A DNA stretch of 64,000 nt from Ewingella sp. CoE-038-23 (GCF_040419245.1 NZ_JAZHOH010000001.1:372001-436000), one strand, 5' to 3'. Positions 50,394-59,335 are shown, counted from the first letter of the stretch. Translations and numbers: made by a program. Notes: generated by a model not told the origin, from the letters alone.

Positions 50394-50990
50394 ACTCAAC
50401 TCCTTGCGTTGGTTGTGGTTAGCGGGCTGGTCAGCGAAACGCCGCGGGACACTCAGAAGCCGGACGCGGCGCCGGATAGCCTGCAAAGCTAGCTCGTTCC
50501 CTGTGAGTGAGCTGACGAGTGCCCCCAGCAGCAGGCGCGCTGTTGGGTTTCTTCCCTTCCTTAGTGCTGGCACGGCTATCTCCAGTGCACTAGCAGGATT
50601 GGCTGGTGGGGATATGAACCAGGCACTGGCTGGTGGCTTAGCACCCTATCTTTCACTGGCAGTGAAAAAAGCTACCGAAGGTGATCCGACGGCCAATATT
50701 GCGGGCCATGCGTTAGCTGGGGCCGTTATCGCCTATCTACAAGGCGGTTCAGTGTCAGGCGGCGCAGCGGGTGCTGCGGGTGGCGAACTTGCTGCTCGTG
50801 CTATTATGGCAGAGATCTATCCGGGCCGAAGTGTTGAAAGCCTGAGTAACGATGAGAAGAGTAACATCAGTGCACTCAGTACTTTGGCCGCAGGCCTAGC
50901 GGGTGGCGTAGCAGGCAACTCCTTAAATGCCGCAGGAACGGGAGCTGTTGGCGGTAAGGTGGCGGTGGAGAATAACTTCCTGAGTCAGGG
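50200..50990. repeat. Direct repeat of symE 5' part plus pretoxin segment, copy 1
   Basis: About 800 bases (symE first 60 codons, its upstream region and the pretoxin segment to VENN) recur at 52205-52995, offset by about 2.0 kb, with few differences. One of these is a one-base change in length near 50520 that alters the reading frame. Recombination would remove the TreTu-like cassette. Confidence 0.85.
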
Positions 50991-51792
50991 AAGTCCGCGG
51001 AAATACGCTGAGAAGTATAAAAAATGTAACGGAGAGGCTGACTGTGAGCAGAACATCCGTAAGGATATGGCGCGGGAATCAGCGGAGAATGTTCAGAAGC
51101 TGAAATCATGCTGGGATGCTGGTGATGCAACTTGTGTGGCAGATACTCGTTCGAAAATCGAACTTGATGAGAAAGCGTATACTGAACTACGACAGCAAGA
51201 CAATATGGCCGGGCGTGCTTATGAAGACTCAGCGAAATGGTATGCTGATATTATCGATCAGTGTGCTGGTAAGTGTGATTGGCTAGAAGCTGCGCTGCTG
51301 AAGACCGGAGCCGATGGGTTAGGTAACCTAGTTTATGGTGCACTGGGTGCGGGGAGCCTAACGGGAGGGAAGCCGGGTTCTGCCACGATAGCTGAAAGCA
51401 GTGGAGAGAGAGGGGCAATACCAAATACCAGCCCTGTATTAAAGCTAGGTGAAACGGCGATTATCAATGAAGTCAAAGTTACTCGTGTTGGCAGATGGAT
51501 GTCTCCTGATGAATTAGCCCAAATGCAAAATGGAGGCAAAGTGGTTCAGGGAGGTGGTGGGCAGACATTTATTTCTACTAATGGTATTACAGACTTTAAG
51601 GCTACAGCACCAGCGGGATCGGTCTACGTTGAGTTTGATGTCCCTACAAATAGTTTGTTACAAGGCGGGAAAGATGGATGGTTCAAGCTAATTGGCCCAG
51701 ACGCAAGTAAATCACAGAAGTTTATGTTGAATAAACAAGGTGGTAGTCAACTGCCTGATGCTAAAAATATCACAGTCTTAGGTAAGAAATAG
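50614..51792 (+). CDS. Orphan cassette 4: pretoxin-VENN with TreTu-like toxin end
   Basis: The frame is open from 50380, but the first part is antisense to symE. The recognisable protein begins near SSALAGLAGGDMNQALAGG, and the first fitting ATG is 50614. The pretoxin domain ends in VENN (50965-50976). A cysteine-containing linker follows. The last 105 residues (VTRVGRWMSPDELAQMQNGG, GSVYVEFDVPTNSLLQGGKD, MLNKQGGSQLPDAKNI, shown in parts) resemble the TreTu toxin family, which I believe is related to ADP-ribosyltransferase-like Tse2/TreT folds. Of the five displaced cassettes this is the only one whose toxin frame is unbroken, but it has no signal or TPS domain. Confidence 0.75.
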   Translation: MNQALAGGLAPYLSLAVKKATEGDPTANIAGHALAGAVIAYLQGGSVSGGAAGAAGGELAARAIMAEIYPGRSVESLSNDEKSNISALSTLAAGLAGGVAGNSLNAAGTGAVGGKVAVENNFLSQGSPRKYAEKYKKCNGEADCEQNIRKDMARESAENVQKLKSCWDAGDATCVADTRSKIELDEKAYTELRQQDNMAGRAYEDSAKWYADIIDQCAGKCDWLEAALLKTGADGLGNLVYGALGAGSLTGGKPGSATIAESSGERGAIPNTSPVLKLGETAIINEVKVTRVGRWMSPDELAQMQNGGKVVQGGGGQTFISTNGITDFKATAPAGSVYVEFDVPTNSLLQGGKDGWFKLIGPDASKSQKFMLNKQGGSQLPDAKNITVLGKK

Positions 51793-51806
51793 AAGGGGTA
51801 TTAATC

Positions 51807-52094
51807 ATGGATATAAATTTTTTTAAAGCCGAGATTGCCCCTCGTTTAGCAGGGTATGAGCTTCAATATAGTTCTTTTAGGAATGGTGATTTTGGTGACT
51901 TAGAGCGTGTTGAGTTTGAGAAGGGAGATAAGCTCGGAACAGTTGACCTGTGGTCTAAAGGCTGGATGAGCATTGATGTCTACGACACTGCTTTAGATGC
52001 TCAGTTAATTAACCTATTGTTAAGTCCAGACGAGTTAGAACAGCAAAAAAAATCTATAGAAACTCTTGTACGGATTTTAGAAGTTGATGAATAG
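51807..52094 (+). CDS. Probable immunity protein of the TreTu-like cassette
   Basis: 95 residues, 14 bases after the toxin stop, with a plausible GAAGGGG upstream. Acidic, soluble, containing GDLERVEFEKGDKLGTVDLW near residue 30. Position and size indicate immunity. Its last eight bases overlap the start of a truncated macrodomain frame, suggesting that the two were co-translated. Confidence 0.7.
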   Translation: MDINFFKAEIAPRLAGYELQYSSFRNGDFGDLERVEFEKGDKLGTVDLWSKGWMSIDVYDTALDAQLINLLLSPDELEQQKKSIETLVRILEVDE

Positions 52095-52200
52095 AGTTCG
52101 GTTATTACATGGTGATATAACGAAAGTAGCTGCAGGACCTATTGTGAATGCGGCTAACTCGTCTTTACTTGGTGGTGGTGGGACAACGACAGGCTCCTGA
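52087..52200 (+). pseudogene. Truncated macrodomain (ADP-ribose-binding) gene, 5' end only
   Basis: 37 codons starting at an ATG that overlaps the immunity stop. They read HGDITKVAAGPIVNAANSSL followed by LGGGG, the diagnostic first part of a macrodomain (GDIT, then IVNAANSSLLGGGG). The frame then passes into inverted symE DNA and stops. Macrodomains remove or bind ADP-ribose. If the upstream toxin is an ADP-ribosyltransferase, this gene may once have been a second, enzymatic immunity factor. Confidence 0.8.
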
Positions 52201-52412
52201 GCCGTAAGCACCAGGCAACCGGGCATCACGCGCAACTTCAGCGGTGTACCCGTCTCAAACCCCGCATCATCCAGCCAGTTCCCCTTAAGCGCGATGGACG
52301 TGGCCCTGTTTTGCGTCTTCCAGTCACGAATGTAACCCACGGTATAACAGCGGGTTTTTAACTCCGGTGCATCTGTTGTAACCACTTCTGAAATAGAATT
52401 GAGCTCAGCCAT
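52183..52412 (-). pseudogene. symE copy 2, 3'-truncated
   Basis: Starts at 52412 with AAGGAG upstream and matches the complete symE through VMPGCLVLTAQEP. It then enters the proline run, which is antisense to the macrodomain GGGG. The joint falls in GGTGGTGGTGGG (52171-52182), common to both genes. The frame continues into foreign sequence to 52077. The C-terminal helix is lost. Confidence 0.8.
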
Positions 52413-52995
52413 ACTCAACTCCTTGCGTTGGTTGTGGTTAGCGGGCTGGTCAGCGAAACGCCGCGGGACACTCAGAAGCCGGACGCGGCGCCGGATAGCC
52501 TACAAAGCTAGCTCGTTCCCTGTGAGTGAGCTGACGAGTGCCACGGCAGCAGGCGCGCTGTTGGGTTTCTTCCCTTTCTCAGTGCTGGCACGGCTATCTC
52601 CAGTGCACTAGCAGGATTGGCTGGTGGGGATATGAGCCAAGCACTGGCTGGTGGCTTGGCACCCTATCTTTCACTGGCAGTGAAAAAAGCTACCGAAGGT
52701 GATCCGACGGCCAATATTGCGGGCCATGCGCTTGCTGGGGCCGTTATCGCGTATCTACAAGGCGGTTCAGTCTCAGGCGGCGCAGCAGGTGCTGCGGGTG
52801 GCGAACTTGCTGCTCGTGCTATTATGGCAGAGATCTATCCGGGCCGAAGTGTTGAAAGCCTGAGTAACGATGAGAAGAGTAACATCAGTGCACTCAGTCT
52901 CTTGTCCGCGGGCCTAGCGGGTGGCGTAGCAGGCAACTCCTTAAATGCCGCAGGAACGGGAGCTGTTTGCGGTAAGGTGACGGTTGAGAATAATA
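52205..52995. repeat. Direct repeat of symE 5' part plus pretoxin segment, copy 2
   Basis: Counterpart of 50200-50990. In this copy the frame upstream of the pretoxin domain is broken, so no fusion into the symE antisense strand is open. Confidence 0.85.
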
Positions 52996-53252
52996 ATCTT
53001 GCTTTAATTCGTGCCGGGGGTGCCGTTTGTGCGGACGTATCCGTATGCCGAGATAATATTGTTAAACTGGGGATTGGTGCACTGCTAAGAGTAGGCGCTG
53101 CAACATCTGCTATAGCAAACCTTTCTGAGTCGCAAAAAACTAATATTATGTTGGCGGCAATGTCTGGTAAGCAGAGTTTGGTCGACGATTTGTCATCGAC
53201 GATATTAATTTGGCGATTGGCAATAACCAAACTATTTGGAGTAAAAAGGCTT
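52632..53252 (+). pseudogene. Orphan cassette 5: pretoxin-VENN with toxin deleted
   Basis: The pretoxin domain ends in VENN (52983-52994) and the same linker as cassette 1 follows (ALIRAGGAVCADVSVCRDNI ... SESQKTNIMLAA). After DDLS at about 53194 the homology stops. In another frame the next bases read INLAIGNNQTIWSKKAYEGE and end RKPKL-stop (TGA at 53279), probably the last residues of a lost toxin. An eight-base repeat TCGACGAT at 53182 and 53196 flanks the joint. Confidence 0.7.
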
Positions 53253-53491
53253 ATGAAGGAGAGAGGAAGCCCAAGTTATGATTTTGTTATTGGCAGCGAT
53301 ATCGCCCGTGATTGCATGTATGTAGAAGTACGGCTCAAGGATACAAATCCGTTACTAGTACTCGCAGAAATCTTCTTCTCCGACCAAACCCACACTTTAC
53401 CCTTAACTGCTACGAACAAAACATCCCTCTGGACGTGATACTCGAACTGATCGACATTGCACAAAAGAAATTGCCTCCCAACCATCAATGA
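53253..53491 (+). pseudogene. Frameshifted immunity-like gene of cassette 5
   Basis: From ATG 53253 the protein reads YDFVIGSDIARDCMYVEVRL and LLVLAEIFFSDQTHT, then loses frame. In the adjacent frame it continues TLNCYEQNIPLDVILELIDI to a stop at 53489-53491. One base has been lost near 53395. Family unknown; identified as immunity by place and size. Confidence 0.6.
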
Positions 53492-53912
53492 CGTTCTGTC
53501 ATATTTCTCTGCTAATATCCTTCTATATAAGCCCAATTTCTATTAATCACACGAAGAAATAATAAATAGCGTCATTAATTTTTCCTCCACAATGTCAAAA
53601 ACTGTTTTGTTCAGACGTGCTCTGTTACAGAGTGATTTGTTATCAAATATGTCGACACAGTCTAAAAAGCCTGCCCGTATTGAGTGTATATCCAACAGTT
53701 TGAAATCAAAGTGAGCAGTAAAGTATTCAATGTTTCATAAGCTAACAACTGTATACATTGCTGCTTAATTAATGATCTGATTTTAAAAAAATCACTCTGG
53801 GAACTTTCTCATTTTCTTCTTTGTGACCCTCATCACCTATGTTAATTATTTGTTCGTGGCGCAACACCACTGCAAACACATAACAATAGAAATTGATCAG
53901 ACAGGGTAATTT
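53492..53912. promoter_or_regulatory. Upstream region of the porin gene with a CRP-like site
   Basis: 421 bases, AT-rich, without a gene. TGTGA-CCCTCA-TCACC (53822-53837) matches nine of ten consensus CRP positions and lies 76-91 bases before the porin start, a usual distance for CRP activation. GACAGGG precedes the ATG. No terminator for the CDI array is obvious. Confidence 0.6.
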
Positions 53913-55052
53913 ATGAGCAAATTTATTAAGCCAATGATTATTGGCGGCGTCGTTCTGTCGGTATTATCTGCCAGCGCACAGGCTGAGATCACCGTTTTAG
54001 AAAAGAATAAGCAAAGCGATGCTTTGCTCGCGCCATTAAGCGTTAAAGTTGGCGGTAGTATTCGTCCAGAGTGGATTTTTAATAACGGCCCAGAGCCAGG
54101 TTATTATAAAAATGGTCACGACGGCGGTACGCGCTTTCGTTTCAGCACTGATTATGCTCTGAGCCAAGATACCTCAATCATTGGTTATTACGAGTTAGGT
54201 GTAGACCTGGCGCACGCGCTGAGCTGGGATGACCACTACAACGAAGATGGCCGTCGCGACAAGCAACGCCAGTTATACGCCGGTATTAAAGATGATCGTT
54301 ACGGTACTTTCACTTACGGTCACCAGTACGGCATTTATTATTCCGTCGTCGGTATTAAAAGTGACGTATGGGATAACGATGGTCACGCAGGCGCAACCGG
54401 TATTGGTGTAAATGGTGATTACGACGGTGCAAATAAACCGAAGAACAGCCTGAAATATACTAATGATTTTGGCCCAGTCACTTTATATGCCAACTACTTA
54501 TTACCTGAAGATCAAACAACCGCCGGTGGCAATTTAGATTACCGTCGTAATAACGGCGCAGGTATTGGTGCAGATTATAAAATCACTAAAGATTTAGTCT
54601 TCAGCGCCGCATATAGTGCCAACAACGCCACTATTAAAGAAACGCCGGAAAACGAAAAAGATTACCATCAGGAAATCTCAGGTACTGCTTTAACCTGGCA
54701 GCCGAACAACTGGTATATCGTCGGTACTGCGAGCTACTACAAAAACTTTGTGCCAAGCACGCATGAACAGTCTGTTGACCGTTACTTTGCGGGCAGTGGT
54801 TACGGCGTAGAAGGCTTTGTTGGTTACACCTTCAACATCGACCAGCCGTTCCTGAAATCTATCCAGCCATACGTTGCAGCCGATTCCCTGCAATTGAAAG
54901 GCGACGAAGATTACCATCAGAACAATGTGTACTTCGGTGCGGGCACCGTTATTGGCCACGGCCTGTCTGTGTATGTTGAACGTACTCTGGCAACCTCAAC
55001 CAACAACGAAGTGCCAGACTCTACTTGGGTCACCGTGTTCTACGACTTCTAA
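53913..55052 (+). CDS. Outer-membrane porin
   Basis: 379 residues. Signal peptide with a likely cleavage after SASAQA (about residue 24). Alternating strands with many Tyr/Asp/Gly and a C-terminal phenylalanine (WVTVFYDF), the signature of a beta-barrel assembled by Bam. The repeated pattern (RQLYAGIKDDRYGTFTYGHQ near residue 128, SLKYTNDFGPVTLYANY near 180) is of the general Gram-negative porin kind. Substrate cannot be told. The CRP-like site upstream suggests catabolite control. The terminator at 55090-55120 closes the transcript. Confidence 0.85.
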   Translation: MSKFIKPMIIGGVVLSVLSASAQAEITVLEKNKQSDALLAPLSVKVGGSIRPEWIFNNGPEPGYYKNGHDGGTRFRFSTDYALSQDTSIIGYYELGVDLAHALSWDDHYNEDGRRDKQRQLYAGIKDDRYGTFTYGHQYGIYYSVVGIKSDVWDNDGHAGATGIGVNGDYDGANKPKNSLKYTNDFGPVTLYANYLLPEDQTTAGGNLDYRRNNGAGIGADYKITKDLVFSAAYSANNATIKETPENEKDYHQEISGTALTWQPNNWYIVGTASYYKNFVPSTHEQSVDRYFAGSGYGVEGFVGYTFNIDQPFLKSIQPYVAADSLQLKGDEDYHQNNVYFGAGTVIGHGLSVYVERTLATSTNNEVPDSTWVTVFYDF

Positions 55053-55089
55053 TCCCTGTCCTGCGCGGCAACACGCCGCGTAAACAGGC

Positions 55090-55120
55090 AAAGCCAGTGC
55101 CGAGAGGTGCTGGCTTTTTT
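55090..55120 (+). terminator. Terminator after the porin gene
   Basis: Stem AAAGCCAGTGCC/GGTGCTGGCTTT with a GAGA loop, followed by TTTTTT. Confidence 0.9.
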
Positions 55121-55280
55121 GTTGCTTAAAATGGGTGACATGAATGCGTGAAGCCTCGCAGCGATGAATGTAATTTATGTAAATGGTAGCTAATTAGTGA
55201 GGTCGATATTTTAACTCCATCCTTACAGCGTAAAGTGACTGACTTAGTGATACACTTTTAGCTGACAGGATGTCCAAAAG

Positions 55281-55634
55281 ATGAGAGTTTTTAGAACAAA
55301 ATGGTTCACCAAAGCCGCGAGGTCACATGGGATTAAGGATGTTGCTTTATGTGACGCTCTTAAAAAGGTACTTGAAGGTAAAGCGGAGGACTTAGGCGGA
55401 GGTGTTTACAAGAAGCGCCTTAATAAGAATAGAGATCGTTCAATTATTCTCGCTAAAGGTGGTCAAAATTGGTTCTATGCTTTTCTTTTTTCTAAACAAG
55501 ACAAGTCTAATATTGATGATGCCGAACTCGCTGCGTTCAAGGTTCTAGCTAAGCAATATGCAGCACTGCAAGAAGTAAAACTCACAGAAATGATAATACA
55601 GAATGAATTAGTGGAGATTTGCCATGACTACTAA
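55281..55634 (+). CDS. RelE-type toxin of a type II toxin-antitoxin pair
   Basis: 117 residues of the RelE/HigB-like group: MRVFRTKWFTKAARSHGI at the N terminus, KKRLNKNRDRSIILAKGG near residue 44 with basic residues typical of the mRNA-cleaving site, and NWFYAFLFSKQDKSNI. The last 11 bases overlap the antitoxin gene. Toxin-first order with an HTH antitoxin is typical of HigBA/NadS-like pairs. Confidence 0.85.
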   Translation: MRVFRTKWFTKAARSHGIKDVALCDALKKVLEGKAEDLGGGVYKKRLNKNRDRSIILAKGGQNWFYAFLFSKQDKSNIDDAELAAFKVLAKQYAALQEVKLTEMIIQNELVEICHDY

Positions 55635-55947
55635 AAGTAAGTTCAAAAGCCCTGCGTTTGAAGCTATTCACAGCGCGGCGTCAGGCTTAAGAAGTGTTGA
55701 TGCTATTAGTCAGGAAACCATGCGTCAGTTTGATGCAACCTGTTTATCGGTTGTTGACGACTTGCAGCCAGACGAGATCAAATCCCTTAGAAATGGCCTG
55801 AACATCAGTCAGCCAGTTTTTGCCAAGTACCTTAACACCAGCGTTTCGACTATCCAGAAGTGGGAAACCGGGTTAAAAAGGCCGAGTGGTTTAGCCTTGA
55901 AGTTACTCTCTGTTGTGCAAAAACATGGATTGAAAGTGTTGCTCTAA
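55624..55947 (+). CDS. HTH (XRE) antitoxin
   Basis: 107 residues. The C-terminal half is a Cro/C1-type helix-turn-helix: GLNISQPVFAKYLNTSVSTI followed by QKWETGLKRPSG. The N-terminal half binds and blocks the toxin in related pairs. It starts inside the toxin gene, so it is translationally coupled. It is likely to repress its own promoter upstream of 55281. Confidence 0.87.
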   Translation: MTTKSKFKSPAFEAIHSAASGLRSVDAISQETMRQFDATCLSVVDDLQPDEIKSLRNGLNISQPVFAKYLNTSVSTIQKWETGLKRPSGLALKLLSVVQKHGLKVLL

Positions 55948-56450
55948 AGGTTGTGATGAGATTTTGGATTTGGCTTTAACACTGGCATAGTGACAGGAAT
56001 CGATAACTCAACCCTCATGCCAGAAATACTCCACACAATAAATCACCCACCGCAACTATTAACATCCTCTAAATCACCCTAATAACAAAAACGCCAAAAT
56101 TATCGTCAATTGGTTTTATTTTTGTGCGATCTGAACAAATAACGCGCAGATATAAGTAGGTGGCTACAAATATAATTTGTTACTGAATGTCCTAAGTTGG
56201 GATCATCTACAGGGCAATTATGTTAATAAAAGGTGTTTTCTAAGGCTTATTATCGAGCATTAGCTATTAATCGTGACTTTGATCTCAAAGCAGAGCGAAA
56301 TGACAGCTTTTTATGCTGCCGATAGGTATCATCCCGCCATTAATGATATGTTTTAAACGATTCATTGGTTTTTTAACGGCGCGCTTGTGGCATTACAACG
56401 TAGTTAAAAATCAATTATAAATAACAGATTGTTTTTTATACCGAGGGATT
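55948..56450. promoter_or_regulatory. Upstream region of sdaC with a CRP-like site
   Basis: 503 bases, AT-rich, without a gene. CGTGA-CTTTGA-TCTCA (56272-56287) matches eight of ten CRP consensus positions with fitting flanks. sdaC-sdaB is CRP-activated in E. coli. GAGGGATT precedes the sdaC ATG. Confidence 0.55.
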
Positions 56451-57734
56451 ATGGACAATACACATATTGATACGCAGGTAAATGTCTCAACCAGTACCTG
56501 GCGTAAAACCGATACCATGTGGATGCTGGGTCTGTATGGTACAGCAATTGGTGCAGGCGTTCTGTTCTTACCTATTAATGCCGGGATTGGTGGTTTAATT
56601 CCGCTACTTATTATGGTCGTACTCGCTTTCCCAATGACCTTTTTTGCTCACCGAGGTCTGACGCGTTTTGTATTGTCAGGTAAAAATGCGGGCGAAGATA
56701 TTACCGAAGTTGTTGAAGAGCACTTTGGAATTTCAGCCGGTAAGTTAATTACTCTATTATATTTCTTTGCTATTTATCCTATCTTGTTGGTTTATAGCGT
56801 CGCGATAACCAATACGGTCGAAAGCTTTATTACTCATCAGATGCACTGGACGGCGCCGCCGCGCGCGCTGTTGTCTCTGGTCTTGATCCTTGGCCTAATG
56901 GCGATCGTCCATTTTGGGCAGGACTTAATCGTGAAAGCGATGAGCATTCTGGTGTTCCCTTTTGTTGCCGTGCTGATGGCGCTGGCGTTTTATCTCATCC
57001 CGAACTGGAATACCTCGGTATTTGAAAACGTCTCAATGTCTGGCAATGGCGTGGGCAGCGGCATGCTGATGACGCTGTGGCTGGTCATTCCGGTGATGGT
57101 GTTCTCCTTCAACCACTCGCCAATCATCTCTTCTTTCGCGGTGGCCAAGCGTAAAGAGTATGGCGAAGGCGCTGAGAAGAAATGTTCACGCATCCTGGCT
57201 TATAGCCACATCATGATGGTGCTGACCGTGATGTTCTTCGTGTTCAGCTGCGTGCTGAGCCTCTCTCCGACTGACCTGATGGAAGCGAAAACGCAGAACA
57301 TCTCTATCTTGTCTTATCTCGCCAATCACTTCTCTAACCCACTGATTGAATATATCGCGCCATTTATTGCCTTTATCGCGATCACTAAATCTTTCCTCGG
57401 CCATTATTTAGGTGCTCGCGAAGGCTTTAACGGTATGGTGATTAAGTCATTGCGCAGCAAAGGTAAAAATATCGCGCTGCCAACACTGAATCGCTACACC
57501 GCTATTTTCATGTTGCTGACGACCTGGGCCGTGGCGACATTAAACCCAAGCATTTTGGGGATGATTGAAAATATCGGCGGGCCTATTATTGCAATGCTGT
57601 TATTCCTCATGCCGATGTATGCGATTCGCAAAGTGCCGGCAATGAGAAAATACAGCGGTCATATTAGTAACGTGTTCGTGGTTATTATGGGTTTAATTGC
57701 CATGTCTGCGATTGTTTATACTCTTCTGGGTTAA
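56451..57734 (+). CDS. sdaC: Serine transporter SdaC
   Basis: 427 residues (E. coli SdaC 429), HAAAP family amino acid:proton symporter with about eleven membrane segments. Family stretches include GLYGTAIGAGVLFLPINAGI near residue 27 and FSFNHSPIISSFAVAKR near 222. It imports L-serine for SdaB, encoded next. A stem-loop (57757-57779, AGGGGCAG/CTGCCCCT) without a T-run lies between the two genes and may tune the ratio of their products. Confidence 0.95.
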   Translation: MDNTHIDTQVNVSTSTWRKTDTMWMLGLYGTAIGAGVLFLPINAGIGGLIPLLIMVVLAFPMTFFAHRGLTRFVLSGKNAGEDITEVVEEHFGISAGKLITLLYFFAIYPILLVYSVAITNTVESFITHQMHWTAPPRALLSLVLILGLMAIVHFGQDLIVKAMSILVFPFVAVLMALAFYLIPNWNTSVFENVSMSGNGVGSGMLMTLWLVIPVMVFSFNHSPIISSFAVAKRKEYGEGAEKKCSRILAYSHIMMVLTVMFFVFSCVLSLSPTDLMEAKTQNISILSYLANHFSNPLIEYIAPFIAFIAITKSFLGHYLGAREGFNGMVIKSLRSKGKNIALPTLNRYTAIFMLLTTWAVATLNPSILGMIENIGGPIIAMLLFLMPMYAIRKVPAMRKYSGHISNVFVVIMGLIAMSAIVYTLLG

Positions 57735-57835
57735 TCTTCACCTTTAATAATAAAGAAGGGGCAGGGATGTTCTGCCCCTCTATCCAAAACTTTCCTTCCT
57801 GATTTTTCTGACATTTTATTGCCATGGAGTCTAAC

Positions 57836-59203
57836 GTGATTAGCATCTTCGATATTTTCAAAATTGGTATTGGGCCTTCGAGTTCACACACCGTCGGGCC
57901 AATGAAAGCCGGGAAAATATTTAGCGATGAGCTTATCGCCCTCGGCCATATTAATAATACTTCTCGTGTCGTGGTGGATGTTTATGGTTCTTTATCTCTG
58001 ACCGGTAAAGGCCACCACACGGATTTAGCCATTATTATGGGGCTTGCCGGTAATTTACCCGATACAGTAAATATCGATGCGATCCCTGGTTTTATTCGTG
58101 ATGTGGAAAGCACGGGCAAGCTGATGCTGGCCAATGGTGCCAAAGAGGTGGAGTTCCCAATGCAGGGCAGCATGAACTTCCATTCCACCAACCTTCCTCT
58201 GCATGAAAATGGCATGACCCTGAGCGCCTTCGACGGCGAGCAGCTGCTTTATAGCCAAACTTATTACTCGATTGGCGGCGGGTTTATCGTCGAAGCCAGC
58301 CGTTTTGGTATGCAGGAAGAGAGCGCGGTCACCATGCCATTCCCATTCAAATCCGCCCATGACTTGCAGCAGCACTGCAATAATACCGGCTTATCGCTAT
58401 CCGGCGTGATGATGCAAAACGAACTCGCGGGTCACTCGAAAACTGAGATTGCCGAACATTTTGCGGCTATCTGGGATGTGATGAGCGAGGGCATTACTCG
58501 CGGTATTCACACCGAAGGCCTGCTGCCGGGCCCTATGAAAATTAACCGCCGCGCCGCTGCTTTGCGCCGGATACTGGTAACGCAGGATAAGAATAATGTT
58601 GACCCGATGGGCGTCGTCGACTGGATAAACATGTACGCCATGGCGGTCAATGAAGAGAACGCCGGCGGTGGCCGCGTGGTGACTGCGCCAACCAACGGCG
58701 CCTGTGGCATCATCCCCGCGGTGCTGACTTACTACGATCAGTTTATTCGGCCGGTCAGCCCGGACTCTTACAGCCGCTTTTTCTTAGCCGCTGGCGCGGT
58801 GGGCGTTCTGTTCAAAATGAACGCCTCTATCTCGGGTGCCGAAGTCGGGTGCCAGGGGGAGGTCGGCGTGGCCTGTTCAATGGCGGCGGCGGGGCTTACC
58901 GAACTGCTGGGCGGCAGCACGGCGCAGGTGTTTATGGCGGCAGAAATCGCTATGGAGCATCACCTCGGTTTAACCTGTGATCCACTGGCCGGGCAGGTTC
59001 AGGTGCCTTGCATCGAGCGAAATGCCATCTCAGCCGTGAAGGCGGTGAATGCTTCGCGTATGGCGCTACGCCGCACCAGCGAGCCACGCGTCTGTCTCGA
59101 TAAAGTCATTGAAACCATGTATGAAACCGGCAAAGACATGAATTCTAAATACCGCGAAACCTCGCGCGGCGGATTGGCCATCGCCGTTGTGGCGTGCGAT
59201 TAG
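57836..59203 (+). CDS. sdaB: L-serine dehydratase SdaB
   Basis: 455 residues, the length of E. coli SdaB, if started at the GTG at 57836. GGAG lies six bases before it, and the in-frame ATG at 57824 has none, so GTG is preferred. It is a [4Fe-4S] enzyme that deaminates L-serine to pyruvate and ammonia. Iron-sulfur cysteines lie in SGAEVGCQGEVGVACSMA and LTCDPLAGQVQVPCIERN. The N-terminal SSSHTVGPMKAGK is also conserved. It forms an operon with sdaC. Confidence 0.95.
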   Translation: MISIFDIFKIGIGPSSSHTVGPMKAGKIFSDELIALGHINNTSRVVVDVYGSLSLTGKGHHTDLAIIMGLAGNLPDTVNIDAIPGFIRDVESTGKLMLANGAKEVEFPMQGSMNFHSTNLPLHENGMTLSAFDGEQLLYSQTYYSIGGGFIVEASRFGMQEESAVTMPFPFKSAHDLQQHCNNTGLSLSGVMMQNELAGHSKTEIAEHFAAIWDVMSEGITRGIHTEGLLPGPMKINRRAAALRRILVTQDKNNVDPMGVVDWINMYAMAVNEENAGGGRVVTAPTNGACGIIPAVLTYYDQFIRPVSPDSYSRFFLAAGAVGVLFKMNASISGAEVGCQGEVGVACSMAAAGLTELLGGSTAQVFMAAEIAMEHHLGLTCDPLAGQVQVPCIERNAISAVKAVNASRMALRRTSEPRVCLDKVIETMYETGKDMNSKYRETSRGGLAIAVVACD

Positions 59204-59335
59204 TCAAAAAATCTGTTTTCTCTAAGGCGGGAAACCGCCTTTCCGCCCCAAATCTCCTGCTGCTCTGTGCTATGTTGGTTTAGAGGTATTCACAAATCTG
59301 ACCATACTCAATAACAGTTAAAGGGACGAATCGGC

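Noticed and set aside
50380..50613. Open plus-strand extension of the TreTu-like cassette through symE DNA
   Set aside because: This part is antisense to the start of an intact symE, and the second copy of the same DNA has a broken frame, so it is unlikely to be real protein sequence.
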